The position numbers and the translations under genes are program-made. Shown here piece by piece: positions 44,176 through 55,916 of a stretch of 64,000 nt of DNA. How positions within the stretch are numbered: the first letter of the stretch is position 1; each line of letters begins with the position of its first letter. Origin of the DNA: Taxillus chinensis (Eukaryota > Streptophyta > Magnoliopsida > Santalales > Loranthaceae); NCBI GenBank assembly GCA_023512835.1, contig CM042085.1, positions 49,090,189 to 49,154,188 on the forward strand, in the 5' to 3' direction. The notes below the pieces were generated by a model, which saw only the letters and a list, made by a program, of their open reading frames with translations, was not told the DNA's origin and ran no database searches.

Positions 44176-44930
44176 TTAACTTGAAATTGGAGCAAGGTAA
44201 AGAACCTCCTTGACTCCTGCAGTTAATTGTTCTCCTTGTGGCTCAGCAGCTATAATAACTGGCCACTCTCCTTCTTCTCCCAAGAATACATACTTTAGAT
44301 GTGCTGGTAGAATCTTCAACTCAACCTTTGGTGCCTTCTCCACCAATGGGACTGGTTTAGAATTTCTTTCAATATCTTCAAATCCTTTCTTTGATTGAAA
44401 ATGAATGACTGGTGTGGCTTCTAAAGCATTTCTCACCTCTAAAATGTCTTCATTAACAGTTGATGAAACATTCTCCAAACATAACCCTAAGGGATCATGA
44501 AATCCCTTAGCATGATCTTCAATTGCAGTATTTAACATCTCCACAAGACAACCTTGTTCATGTTCAACTTCCTGAGGATTCTTCATACTCTTATATAAGT
44601 TGAACTCCACTTTGTCTTCACCAATGTGTAATTCTAATTTCCCACCTTTGACATCTATAATTGCCCCTGCTGTTGCTAAAAATGGTCTGCCAAGAATAAG
44701 TGGTAAAGAACCACCTTCTTCCATATCCAAAGCTATCAAATCAATTGGGACAATAAAATTCTGAATTTGTAACGGTGCATTCTCTATAATGCCAGTTGCA
44801 TACTTAATAGATTTGTCAGCAAGTTGCAAGGTCACTGATGTGGGCTGCAATTTTCCAAGACCTAGCTTGCTACATACTTAAGATGGAATCAAACTCACAC
44901 TAGCTCCCAAGTCACGAGAGTGAATCAAAA
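44176..44930 (-). pseudogene. Athila protease (element E)
   Basis: DLGASVSLIPS carries the retropepsin active site (about 44890-44920). It is separated by a frameshift or stop from the downstream open frame (44850-44176) with SVTLQLADKSIKYATGIIE, LILGRPFLATAGAIIDV and GKLELHIGEDKV. The frame ends after PVIIAAEPQGEQL, where an autonomous element would continue into RT. Confidence 0.8.
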
Positions 44931-46905
44931 GTAACGTTCCCTATAGTGCAAGGTATGGAAAAACTTCCTGGGTCTCCCATCTTCTGAGGTAGTTTTCTCT
45001 GAATAATTGCACTACACTCCTCCGTGAGTGCAATTGTTCCATTCTCTTCAATTTTCTTTTTGTTACTCAACATCTCTTTCAACATCTTGGAGTAGGAAGG
45101 CATTTGAGCCAATGCTTCCAAAAATGGAATGGTAAGCTTTAATTCCTTAAGATGTTCAATGAATCTTTTGTATTGTTCATCTTTCTTTCTTTGTCTCAAT
45201 CTTTGAGGGAAGGGTATTGGTGGAGCATAATTCTTCACCACCTTAGGAACTTCAGGATGTTCCTCTTTCTTTTCTTCCCTTTCCTCCTCAGATTTAGGTT
45301 CACCTTCATCCTTTTTGACATGGGTTGTTTCCTCCACTTGAGGAACTTCCCTCTTTGGTAACTCTCTTCCACTTATTAGCATAACAGCCTGCACATATTC
45401 TTTTGGGTTTGGCTCAGTCTTATTTGGAAGTTCACCAGGATTCCTTGTAGTAAGAGCATTTGCAATTTGTGCAATCTGAGTCTCCAACTTCTTGTTATGA
45501 GTCTCAAGTCTGTCAAACCTGCTACCAATATCAGTCTCAAACTTATTCAATCTCTGTTCAGTTCCTGCTGCCATATTCTCAATTGCAAACTCCCAGTCGG
45601 CCTTCTGCTTCTCACCATAACCAGCTCCTTGCGGTTTAGGTTGGGACTGTCTATTGAATTGCTGATTGTTCTGATTATTCTGCCCTTGAGTTGCATTATT
45701 TCCACTTTGATTCTGCTGATTATTCTGTCCTCCCCATGAAAAATTCGGATGATTCCTCCATCCGGGATTGTAGGTATTGGAAAATGGATTATTCTGCTGC
45801 CTGTTTTGGTTAGCTATGTAGTTAACCTCCTCATTCATATTAGCTGAATATCCTTCCACTGTCTCTCCATATGCTTTTAGTGGACACTCATTCGGAATGT
45901 GTATGCCCCCACATTCTTGGCAAGCAGAGTTAACCTTTGCTACTCTCTGAACATTTAATTTTTCCACCTGTTTTGTCAGAGCTTCCAACTTAGCATTTAG
46001 CATTGTGGAATTATCCACCTCAATTAAACCAGGTTTCTTCACGGCTACTCTCCTAGAGGGCCACTGAGCTTGCTCTTTTGTCAGTTCCTCTATAATCTCT
46101 TTAGCTTCTTCTGCAGTCTTGGCTGTCAGAGCACCTCCACTGCAACATTTACCATGTACTGCTCCTCAGCTGTAAGCCCTCCATAAAACACTTCAATAAG
46201 TAACCAATCTTCTAAGCCATGATTGGGACATTTTCTCTGCAATTCCCTGAATCTATTCCATGCTTCACCAAGTGTTTCTCCAGTGGTTTGGGTAAAAGCA
46301 GTGATGTTGTTTCTCAACTTCACTGTTCTTCCTCTTGGGAAATATTTAGTGAGAAATTCCTGGGCACAATCTGCCCATCTGGTGAAATGTCCCTCTGAAA
46401 AAGAATTGAACCAGATCAAAGCATCCTCCTTTAAAGACCAAGGGAATAATTCCAATCTGATAAAATCCTCCGGCACTCCTTGTCTTCTCATTGTTCTGCA
46501 TATCTGCACAAATCTGGCTAAATGGTGGTGAGGATCTTCCAAAGGTGTTCCCCCAAAACTGTTTTGCACCACTAAATTAATGAGCTGTGGAGAAAACTCA
46601 AAGTTTTCTCTCAAGAGAGGTGGTGGATAGATAGGATTTCTGATATCAGAAACGTTAGGAGTATGATGCTCCCTAACTGGCCTGAAATCTGACCCATTAT
46701 CTTCTTGCTGCTGCTGTTGTTGTTCCTCCATAACTGAACAAGATTCAACACTTTCTTGTTCCCACAACAAATTCTGCAAATCAAACTCTGGATTACTCCA
46801 AAATCCAGGAACAGAATTTGATTCTTCTTCAATGCTTGCTGACTGTACACTCCTTTGCTTTCTCAATCTAGCAAAGAATGTACGTTCTGGCTCAGGATCA
46901 AACAA
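44912..46905 (-). pseudogene. gag: Athila gag (element E)
   Basis: The retrotransposon gag domain (46905-46126) shows NLVVQNSFGGTPLEDPHHHL, LFPWSLKEDALIWF and RWADCAQEFLTKYFP. A frameshift near 46126 leads to the second frame (46042-44912), which holds the zinc motif CQECGGIHIPNECP, an Asn/Gln-rich segment and a charged region. The N-terminal ATG at 46905 follows a leader from the primer-binding site at about 47070. Two open blocks of 259 and 376 residues with few lesions suggest recent activity, or supply of a working gag from another copy. Confidence 0.85.
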
Positions 46906-47060
46906 ATCTTCAAACGTTGATTTAACGCTTGCTCATTCATTCGCACTGTAAAAACAACAATGAACACATACCTAGCATAATACCGCACACGGAGTTTGGT
47001 AATTACAACAAGTATGCTTCCACACTCAATCACAAAATGTACTTTCAACTTTGTTACTTT

Positions 47061-47078
47061 CCCGGCAACGGCGCCAAA
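47061..47078 (-). promoter_or_regulatory. Primer-binding site of element E
   Basis: The minus strand reads tggcgccgttgccggga, the tRNA-Asp-type site usual for Athila elements, five bases inside the LTR end (gctaaca). It fixes the sense strand. Confidence 0.85.
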
Positions 47079-47082
47079 AACT

Positions 47083-48416
47083 TGTTAGCAATTCCATAAG
47101 CGTACGGATCGTTACAAGTAATAAAGTGGACTCAAAGTCCGGATGTCGAACCCACAGGGAAAGTGATCAAGTAAAAAGCTCATTTTGTAAATCCATGATG
47201 TATCTAAAGTTGGTTTTGTATCATTAGCAATTTGAATGTTGTAATTTAATTAAACAAAGCAATGTAAATGTTCTTATGGGAGAAAATAGGGATTTGGATA
47301 TCAATCAATGTAATTAATTAATCTCTTGTTCTTAAGGCATATTAATTCAAACTTCCCCTTTTGTTTAAAACCCAACACCTTTGCATGTACTAGCCTCTTT
47401 CGAGTGATCTAGCCGTGTGTATACCCTAGCTTGGGGGACGGGCAACCCATTATGTGCTTAAGTTGTTTGAGTGTAGATTGGCATCACACCAACCTTAACT
47501 AGGTTACAAGCAAGATTACCAGCTTTCGCAAATTATAATCTTTACAAGTCAAATCTCTTAACTATCCAGGTTATCAATGTCTTCTTTCGATCCATAATTG
47601 AATAACCTTAAACAAGAATTAAGATGGCCAAACCTAATTCTCACATGTAAATTCAAGAGACTTGATAAACACCAAAGAGAATTTAAATTAACATACCAAA
47701 AGGAAAGTCAAAGGAAATAATACAAAAGAATATAATTACATCAATATCCATCTTCCTCCCATGGAGGTTTAAGCTACCATAGTGATAAACAAAATAATTG
47801 TTCTTGCCATAGAAACCCAAAACGCTTCTTCTCTCCCTCTCTTCGGTGAACGATTTTCAGTCCCCCATTAATTACAAATTTTCCCAAATATATTTCCTAA
47901 TTCTCTGTATAACTGCTGGAAACCGTTAGGAACCGTTCCCTCCATTAATTTGAAGTTGTTTCCCTCTCAAAATGGTTGATGGAAGGTCGTCGATCCTTTA
48001 AAGATGAGTTACGGGCCGTCATGGTGGCATCTGTGGAGGTTCATTGACCAGAGGTTACGTTGTGCGAAACGCCAGGGTCAATTCATTTGGTCAACTCAAT
48101 TTCAAATGACCGTTTCAAATGACCAAGCTCTCAGGAGCTTCTGGTCAACTCAATTGGTCCCGTCATTTCTTTTTGGTCATTTCAAATTTGAAATGACCGC
48201 AGTCAGATTGTCCCTCGCTCCTTCATTCTTTCTTTGGATCTTGTACTTGGCCTGTTTTCCATTCAAAGACAACAAAAACACCACAAAAGGATCTACTAAT
48301 GCTATGTTAGGGGGTTAGTTCATTAATCATTCAAATTCATCAAAATGAAGTTAAAGATGTGATCTTTAATCATGAAATCCCCTTCATTTGACACTAAAAT
48401 GTGTTAGAAAAACCCC
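47083..48416 (-). repeat. 5' LTR of element E
   Basis: Partner of 41250-42579. In sense its first few bases (TGTTAGG) are missing at 48416, where it joins the F LTR at tttcaacgtgcaag. Identity to the partner is high by eye, apart from short indels. Confidence 0.82.
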
Positions 48417-49627
48417 TTTCAACGTGCAAGCATATTTTTGCTTCTCAGGCCTCTACAGGATGCAAGGAAGCTTGGGGAGAAGTTTGAGCTGATTTGGAGC
48501 TGCACGTGAATTCACCATATCACATGCAAATTGACGTGCAGAGATATTTTTGGACCGATCCTATCGTTTTTCCATGCTGATCATTTGTTTCTGAAGGCCC
48601 ATGTCCAAATTGTGGATGGAAGATAGAGATTTTAAAGTTTGAAGTGTCACTTATCAAAACTACGCCGTTTTGATAAATGGGCTAGGGTACACACCTCAAG
48701 GCCCATCCAACCTCTATAAATTAAGCCTCCACGCTCCCTGCTAGACATCCTAGACCCCCCTACACGTTTTTAGAGAGAGAGAGAGGCTTCACGATTTGGA
48801 GGTTGCTCCTTGGCCTAGGAGAGCAGCCGTCGCGGATTTTGGAGCCTCGATTTGAAGCCTTGTTACGCGCGTGGATTAGAAGAAGATGTTTAGCTTTACT
48901 GCTATGGTTTTGCTTGTAATCATGCGTGAGTAGTTCTTATAATCTAGGGGAGCAATGTAGCCCCCTTGTTGCTTTGCTTGTGTTTATGAATATTGGGTTT
49001 GGATAATTGAGTTTTGCATGTTTTATGAATCTGTTCTTAATTTCTATCTTTGGATGTACACCTTGGTATTCTTAGCCCTAGTCTGAGGGCGGATTGAGAT
49101 TCATAACTTATTTGTAATTGGTGTAATCACTATCCTTTTGAAAGTATGATTTATTGGCTTTGCATGTTTGTGTGTTTAGATGACCATTCCGGCATATAAC
49201 TCTTAAAAGGACCTCAATGACCATTTGTTGTCCTTGGCTTGTGTTTAGCATGTTTTCAATCGACAACCCTAATACCATGAACCAGTAGAGATAACATAGG
49301 GAGGTGAAATTGTGACCCTAGATGCCTTTAATCCTTGCATCTTAATCCTAAAATCAATTTGCTTTCTTTTGTTTATTTAGAAAACCAAATAAAAATTAGA
49401 TCTTTAGTTATAAAAAGATTTTGTTTTTGCCAAGACATTGTTTTAAGCAAGATTAATTTGGTGATTTGAGTTAAAGCTAGATAACTTGGTAATCTCTGTG
49501 GGATCGACCCCTTTCTTGTCGCTATTCTATTTAGCATTAGTTAAGGGAATTAATATTTTGAGAAGGGATTTAAACGACAGTAGCTTAACCCTCACTTGGG
49601 TTTCGCTCACGAAATACCCGTTCATCA
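48417..49627 (+). repeat. 5' LTR of element F, main part
   Basis: It matches 60134-61345 of the 3' LTR and ends acccgttcatca before the primer-binding site. A TATA box is at 48714-48720 (ctataaa), with an atcaaaac...gttttgat palindrome at 48653-48674 upstream and GAGAGA in the leader. Confidence 0.9.
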
Positions 49628-49630
49628 AAT

Positions 49631-49649
49631 TGGCGCCGTTCTGCCGGGA
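49631..49649 (+). promoter_or_regulatory. Primer-binding site of element F
   Basis: The sequence tggcgccgttctgccggga lies three bases after the LTR. It is an Athila tRNA-Asp-type site with small changes relative to the version in element E. Confidence 0.85.
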
Positions 49650-49852
49650 TTCAACGGTTGACTAGCTTTAGAAATCAACATTGAGTGAAATTGTTTGAAT
49701 TCTGATCTTGGTGTTTTATTTTGTCTTTTATTTTCTGTTATTTTTCTTTGAGTTTTTATTTATTTATTTTCTTTTGTTCGGAGTTGCTGGGTGTGTTCTT
49801 GTTGTTTTACAGGAACATACACCAAGTGTTTGAGGAATTCCTAGTTGTGCAT

Positions 49853-51293
49853 GCCAAGACAGGAGTTTATACCATTTAATCGGGAACCTGAAAGATTGTT
49901 CAGAGCTCGGCGTAGAGCAGCTAGGGAAGCAGCACGTGAGGCTGAAGAAGCATTGCAAGGCTTAGAGCATTCAGTAGGTGAATTGATGGCAGATTTAAGG
50001 CCTGATGGTGGTGCACCGCAAGGAGGGGCCAATTACAATGGCCAATATCCAGAAGAAGAGGGTAATCGGTTTATGCCCAGAACCTTCTTAGACTATGCGA
50101 GGCCAATGATGTCGGACCATTATTCGGGGATTCGGCGGACAAGAGTCCAAGCAAATAGCTTCGAGTCAAGCCGGCGTTGATCAACATGGTGAGCAACAAC
50201 GCGTTTGGAGGAACAACCGTGGATGATCCACACCAGCATTTGATGAGGTTCTACCAGATGTGCGACACAATAAAGATCAACAATGTATTGGAGGAGGCAA
50301 TAAAGCTAAGGCTTTTCCCTTTCTCTTTAAGGGATAGAGCTCTTGGCTGGTTCAACAGTCTGCCCGGAGTTCAATCAACACTTGGGAAGAGATGCGGACC
50401 AAGTCCATGTCAAAGTACTTCCCTCCTTCCAAGGTGATCCAAATTTCGGAGGGGAGATTAGCAGATTCAGGCAAGATGAGATGGAGACTCTTCATGAAGC
50501 TTGGGAGCGTTTCAAAGACTTAGTGAGAAGATGCCCTGATCATGGAAGACCCCAGTGGATTCAAATTGAATCTTTCTACACAGGTCTTCGGTCCCCACTC
50601 ACAAGACAAGGTGAATGCGGTCTGGAGGATGCTTGATGAATCTAGAGCCTGACGCAGCAGCAGAGCTCTTGAAGAGGCTGTCATTAGCTGATTGGTAGTG
50701 GTTTAATGTGCATACTTCAAAGCCAAGGGAGAAGATAGCTTCAGTTGATAATTCTTCCAATGATATGCAAGCACAGATTCAAGCTTTAGTGAAAGGCATG
50801 GAAGTATTGGCTCTTAAAGTTGAAGGATCATAACAAGCTTTACCAATAGGCGAAGGGCTGGAGTGGAGTGAAGAAGCAAATTATGTTGGAGGAAAGGGCT
50901 TGTATCAAGGCGGCAATTTTATCCTCAACATCAACAACAAGGGTACAACCGAACCAAGACCGAATCTCAACTATTTCAGAGAAACCAGAACCGAGGGGGA
51001 GATACCTCATTTCAGTACAAATATGTGCCCCAGGGATGAAGCAGAATCCGTATGCTACGGATAATTATTTACACCCACCTCTAGGATTCGAGCAGAAACA
51101 ACCTCAGCCTCAACAGCAAAGAGGAAGGGTATATCAGAATGTGGATGAGCCAACCAAAAGAGAGGATAATTTGGAGGAAAGGGTAGTCACCATAGAATCT
51201 TCAATGAAGAATATAGAAAAGATGCTTGTGAGTTTGGCCCAGAATGTAAATCAAGGAGTCTCAATAAATCTTTTCCAAGTGATACTGAGGTGA
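49853..51293 (+). pseudogene. gag: Athila gag (element F)
   Basis: Three or four frames carry the gag domain: INMVSNNAFGGTTVDDPHQH and LRLFPFSLRDRALGWFNSLP (50177-50437), then DEMETLHEAWERFKDLVRRC and IQIESFYTGL (50343-50636). A Gln-rich C-terminal part follows (50868-51293). Frameshifts at about 50370, 50640 and 50860, plus a stop near 50700, break it. A short N-terminal frame (49853-50180) is basic and Arg-rich. Confidence 0.82.
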
Positions 51294-52606
51294 ACCCCAA
51301 GGAGAGCTGCAAGGCTATTACTCTAAGAAGCGGGAAGGCACTGAAAGAAGCTGAAGAGCCTAAGAAGAAGGCAATTCCAGAAGAACAGAGCAGACCCTTG
51401 GAAGCTGATGACCAAGGAAAATCAGATAAAGCTGAAGAAAGAGTGCAAGAAAAGAAGGACCAGCAGCTGAGTCAAGACGGAATAGCTGAAGAACAGAGGC
51501 AAGAGCTCAGGTCTACTATGCCATTTCCTCAGAGGCTGAGGAACCAGAGGGTTGAGGAAGAGTATGAGCACTTCCTGAGTTTATTCAAGAGGCTTGAAAT
51601 TAACATTCCATTTGTGGAAATCTTGGAGCAGATGCCTAGGTACAGAAAGTACATCAAAGATTTTGTGAAGAAGAAGAGGAAATATGGGGATCATGAGACG
51701 GTGGCAGTCACTAACGAGGTGAGCAGTGTTGTTCAACAGAGTTTGCCCATCAAGCATAAAGATCCGGGCAGTTTTAATCTCCCTTGTGTGATTGGCAATG
51801 CACCGCAACAGCAGGCCTTATGTGATTTAGGGGCCAGCATCAATTTGATCTCCTTTGCTTTGTACAAGCAGCTTGGGCTTAAGGGCATGAAGCCCACTTC
51901 CATATCATTGCAGTTTGCTGACCGGTTTACTGGAAGGCCTGAAGGGATAATTGAAGACGTGTTAGTCAAAGTGGGCTCCTTCATATTTCCAGCGGACTTT
52001 GTAGTTTTGGAGATGGAAGAAGATAGAGGAGTTCAGCTACTCCTTGGAAGTCCGTTTCTCAGAACGGGTTGTGTATTGATTGATGTTGCTCAAGGGCAGC
52101 TAACTCTGAGAATTAATGAGGAGACCTTAGTCTTCCACATGGGGAAGGCTTTGCAAGGTCAAGAGGAGGAGGACTGCCTTTGGGTTGAAGACCTTGAGGA
52201 ATTGGTGGAAGACTACTTGGCAGAAGAAATTACCACCACCAATAATGGAGCCCTTCAGCTTATAGAAGCTCAACAAGATAAAGAGATGTACTTGATAGCT
52301 GAGGTAGATGAACAAACTACAAACTCTCTGGAGCAAGCTGAGGAGGAGAAAGAAGATGACGTGCCTCAAGCTCCAGAACTGAAGGAGCTGCCTGGACACC
52401 TAAGGTACGAATTTCTAGACTCTACAAATCAATTCCCTGTCATTGTTGCTTCTAATTTGAATGATGTGGAGTGCACTCAATTGCTAGAAGTCCTTAGGAA
52501 ACACAAAAAGGCCTTAGGATGGAACATTGAAGACATTAGGGGTATTAGTCCAGGGATTTGCATGCATAAAATTTTGATGAATGATGATTTTAAACCCACT
52601 TTGTGA
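51290..52606 (+). pseudogene. Athila protease region, open 438-residue frame (element F)
   Basis: The charged gag C-terminus is followed by FPQRLRNQRVEEEY, QQALCDLGASINLISFALYK (retropepsin active site D-L-G-A), VQLLLGSPFLRTGCVLIDV and a linker to RT (NLNDVECTQLLEVLRKHKKA, DIRGISPGICMHKIL). The frame is intact to a stop at 52604. RT resumes about 50 bases later in another frame. Confidence 0.85.
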
Positions 52607-52639
52607 AAGACAAAGAAGATTAAACCCTACCATGAAAGA

Positions 52640-53555
52640 AGTTGTTAGAAAAGAAATTTTAAAATAGAAAAATGATGGTATAATTTATGCTATTTCCGAT
52701 AATGAGTGGGTGAGTCCATTGCATGTTGTGCCCAAGAAAGGGGGCATGACCGTGATTAAGAATGAGAAAAATGAATTGATCCCATCTCGCACTGAGACGG
52801 GTTGGAGAGTGTGTGTTGACTATAGAAAGCCGAACAAGGCTACTAGGAAGGATTATTTTCCTCTTCCTTTCATTGACCAAATGTTGGATAGGTTAGCTGG
52901 CTATAGTCACTATCGCTTTTTAGATGGCTATTCCGGGTATAATCAGATCATGGTTAAGCCCGAGGACCAAGAAAAGACCACCTTCACGTGCCCTTTTGGC
53001 ACTTTTGCATTTAGGAGAATGCCATTTGGGCTTTGTAATGCCCCTGCCACCTTTCAAAGGTGTATGATGGCCATTTTTCAGGGTTTGGTTGAGGAGATCA
53101 TGGAGGTCTTCATGGATGACTTTTCGGTGTTTGGTTCCTCCTACCAACAGTGCTTGAAAAATCTAGATGTGGTCTTAGAGAGATGTGAGGAGAAGGAACT
53201 AGTCCTAAATTGGGAGAAATGCCATTTCATGGTAACTGAGGGGATAGTTCTAGGGCACAAGGTGTCTGCACATGGTTTGGAGGTAGAAAAGGCAAAAATC
53301 TCCACTATTGAGACTCTACCACCTCCAACCAATGAAAAAGGAGTGAGAAGTTTCCTTGGCCATGCTGGCTTTTATAGGAGATTCATTAAGGACTTCTCAA
53401 AAATTGCAAAACCCATGAGTAGGTTGTTAGAAAAAGACACAAGCTTTGAGTTTAATGCAGATTGCTTAAAAGCTTTCAACATCCTCAAGGGTAAGTTAGT
53501 CACTGCACCTGTTATAGTCAGTGATGAGGGTAGTCATTTCTGCAACAAATTGTTT
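52640..53555 (+). pseudogene. Athila reverse transcriptase, RNase H lost (element F)
   Basis: RT motifs are VCVDYRKPNKATRKDYF, FLDGYSGYNQI, FGLCNAPATFQRCM, the catalytic FMDD at 53109-53120, and SFLGHAGFYRRFIKDFSKIA. At 53517 the frame switches to 38 bases copied from the integrase coding region. It then continues in what should be the end of RNase H ([16 protein letters not shown], in another frame, 53556 onward). The bulk of RNase H is therefore absent. Confidence 0.85.
53518..53555 (+). repeat. 38-bp templated insertion at the RNase H deletion
   Basis: These 38 bases are identical to 54360-54397, which encode [12 protein letters not shown] of the integrase core, 842 bp downstream on the same strand. 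They lie exactly at the breakpoint where RNase H is missing. Confidence 0.95.
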
Positions 53556-53572
53556 ATACTGATCATGCTGCA

Positions 53573-55063
53573 TTGAAATATTTGTTTGCTAAAAAAGAAG
53601 CTAAGCCACGCTTGATTAGGTGGGTTCTCCTCTTACAGGAATTTGACCTTGAAATTAGAGACACAAAGGGAGCCCTAAATTCTGTGGCTGATCACCTCTC
53701 CCGTGTGGAGAATGCACCTAAGTCTCTACCCATTGTAGATGACTTTCCTGATGAGAAGTTGTTTGAGGTGCATCATCTTCCTTGGTTTGCTGACATAGCA
53801 AATTATTTAGCCACTGGGTTCATACCCAAGCAGTTAGACTACCACCAGAGAAAGAAATTGTTAGTGGATGCTAAGAAATTCATTTGGGAAGACCCAATTC
53901 TTTATAGGAGGTGTTCTGACCAAATCATTAGAAAGTGTGTCCTTGAGGAGGAGGTAGATGACATAATACATCATTGTCATGCATCACATTATGGGGGCCA
54001 CTTTGAGGTGCAAAGAACTGTGGCTAAAATCATGCAGTGTGGCTTTTATTGGCCTCACATGGTGAAAGACACCTATGTCTATATCAAAAAGTGTGATAGA
54101 TGTCAAAGGGTAGGTGGTCTGTCTAGGAAAAATGAGATGCCCTTAACTGGAATCCTTCCAGTTGAAATTTTTGACATTTGGGGCATTGACTTCATGGGGC
54201 CATTCCCCAATTCTGATGGGTATTCATATATCCTATTGGCTGTGGATTATGTGTCAAAGTGGGTAGAAGCTATACCAACCAGAGTGAATGATGCTAGGGT
54301 TGTGACTCACTTCCTTACTAGGAACATCTTTAGCCGTTTTGGGACACCAAGGGCTATAATCAGTGATGAGGGTAGTCATTTCTGCAACAAATTGTTTGAC
54401 AAATTATTGAACAAATATGGTGTCACTCATAGGAAGTCTTTAGCCTACCACCCGCAAGCTAATGGACAAGCAGAAGTGTCCAATAGAGAGATTAAGGCCA
54501 TTTTAGAGAAAACTGTTGGAGCCAATAGGAAAGATTGGTCTCAAAGGCTTGATGAAGCCTTATGGGCATATAGGACAGCTTACAAAACTCCCATTGGGAT
54601 GTCACCTTACCGTATTCTATATGGTAAGGCATGTCACTTGCCCGTGGAACTAGAACACAAGGCTCATTGGGCCTTGAAGAAGTTAAATTTTAACCCACAA
54701 GAGATCAAGGAGCTTAGGATGACTCAATTAATTGAGTTAGATGAGCTTAAGCTGGATGCCTATGATAGTGCTAAATTTTACAAAGAAAGAATTAAGAAAT
54801 GGCATGATAGGCAACTCAACAATGAACCTTTAACCTTAGGGCAGAAAGTTCTTCTATTTAACACAAGGTTGAGGTTATTTCCTGGAAAATTAAGGTCCAA
54901 GTGGATGGGACCTTTTGTGATAGTTGATAAGAAGCCATATGGGAGCTTTGAGCTCCAAGCTGTAGATGGCTAGAAATTTTTGGTGAATGGCAACAGACTG
55001 AAACCATACTTTGATTCAACTCAGAGGGAGATAGTTGATTCCTTTTCTTTTACCATTGCATGA
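53573..55063 (+). pseudogene. Athila integrase (element F), nearly intact
   Basis: A 466-residue frame begins with the RNase H tail ([26 protein letters not shown]). It then holds the zinc finger ([20 protein letters not shown]), the D-D-E core ([35 protein letters not shown]) and a C-terminal domain to a stop at 54974. The protein continues for about 30 codons beyond that stop (NGNRLKPYFD, DSFSFTIA) to 55063. All catalytic residues are visible, so only the terminal stop is an obvious lesion. Confidence 0.88.
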
Positions 55064-55783
55064 TCATAACTGAAAGTCTAGCTACAGACTTTAAATAAAG
55101 CGCTGGTTGGGAGGCAACCCAATGTTTATTGCTATGTTTTATTTTATGTTATTTTTTTTATTTTTTTTATTCAATAAATTTGTTTGCAAGCTAACCATTG
55201 TGCAGGAGACTTTGTTCCTTTCTTAACTAACCATTTGTAGGATGAGCAAATTATTGGGTCCTGAACTTGTGAAATTATTTTTAAAGTCAAAGTCAAGGAG
55301 CAAGGAGCAAGTGAAGCCCAAAAGTGCTTGAAGATGGGCTCAAACAATTCACGTGCAAGACTTAAAGATGGTCCATAATGCACAAGCAACAAAGTGGAGA
55401 AATTTGGGCCAGTTTGGGCCTGAACGTGAATTTGAACGTGAATTGCCCAATTCACGTGCACCTCCTTTTGAGCTGTAACTTTCTGGAATGGTAGATGAAG
55501 ACCATGTGAGTCACGTTTACTCTTGCACGCGAATTGCTGGCTGTTATATGGAGGCTCAAAAATGCAAACTACCGATTTTAGCCCTCCTAGAAGCTTCATA
55601 CAATTCACGTGCGAAGGGACTATTGCTTGCCGGCTCAAGGGGGACCCACCACCAAAGTTTGGGACAATTCCGACCTGAACGTCAATTCAACCAATTCACG
55701 TGCAAGGGCTATTTTGGGTCAGAACACTCCGAAAATTTAGGGGCACATGTATCACGCCAATTGGAGCATCTTTCCTTCGCACG
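55064..55783 (+). promoter_or_regulatory. LTR-like internal promoter region before ORF3 (element F)
   Basis: After the agcgctggttgggaggcaac motif (55099-55120) comes a segment related to the F LTR U3. For example, agatgggctcaaacaatt at 55332 corresponds to agatggcctcaaacaatt at 60022. It carries four attcacgtgc sites (about 55346, 55449, 55602, 55694), the same CACGTG-containing motif as in the LTRs. A TATA box follows. I infer an internal promoter for ORF3. Confidence 0.6.
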
Positions 55784-55793
55784 CTATATAAAG
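55784..55793 (+). promoter_or_regulatory. TATA box upstream of ORF3 (element F)
   Basis: The sequence ctatataaag, followed by agagagacc and a C/T-rich leader of about 125 bp, precedes the ATG at 55917. The layout is similar to the LTR promoter (TATA, then GAGAGA). Confidence 0.6.
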
Positions 55794-55916
55794 AGAGACC
55801 ATCTTCAAAGGCTTCCACACCAAAATCACTCCGGATCCGAGTATTAGAGAAACTCTGCTCTTTTGCTCTCTTGCTCTTCGCTTTTATGCTCTTTGCTCTT
55901 TATTCTCATTCCAAAG

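Larger units (their letters stand above)
41250..48416 (-). mobile_element. Element E: gag-protease-only Athila-type element
   Basis: Two similar LTRs (about 41250-42579 and 47083-48416) enclose, in sense (minus) order, a primer-binding site, gag, protease and a 3' non-coding region. RT, RNase H and integrase are missing. The protease frame ends only about 36 bp before the agcgctt...gaggcaaccc motif, which in element F lies after integrase. This is the structure known as TR-GAG: LTR elements keeping only gag. It sits in the 5' LTR of F. Confidence 0.85.
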
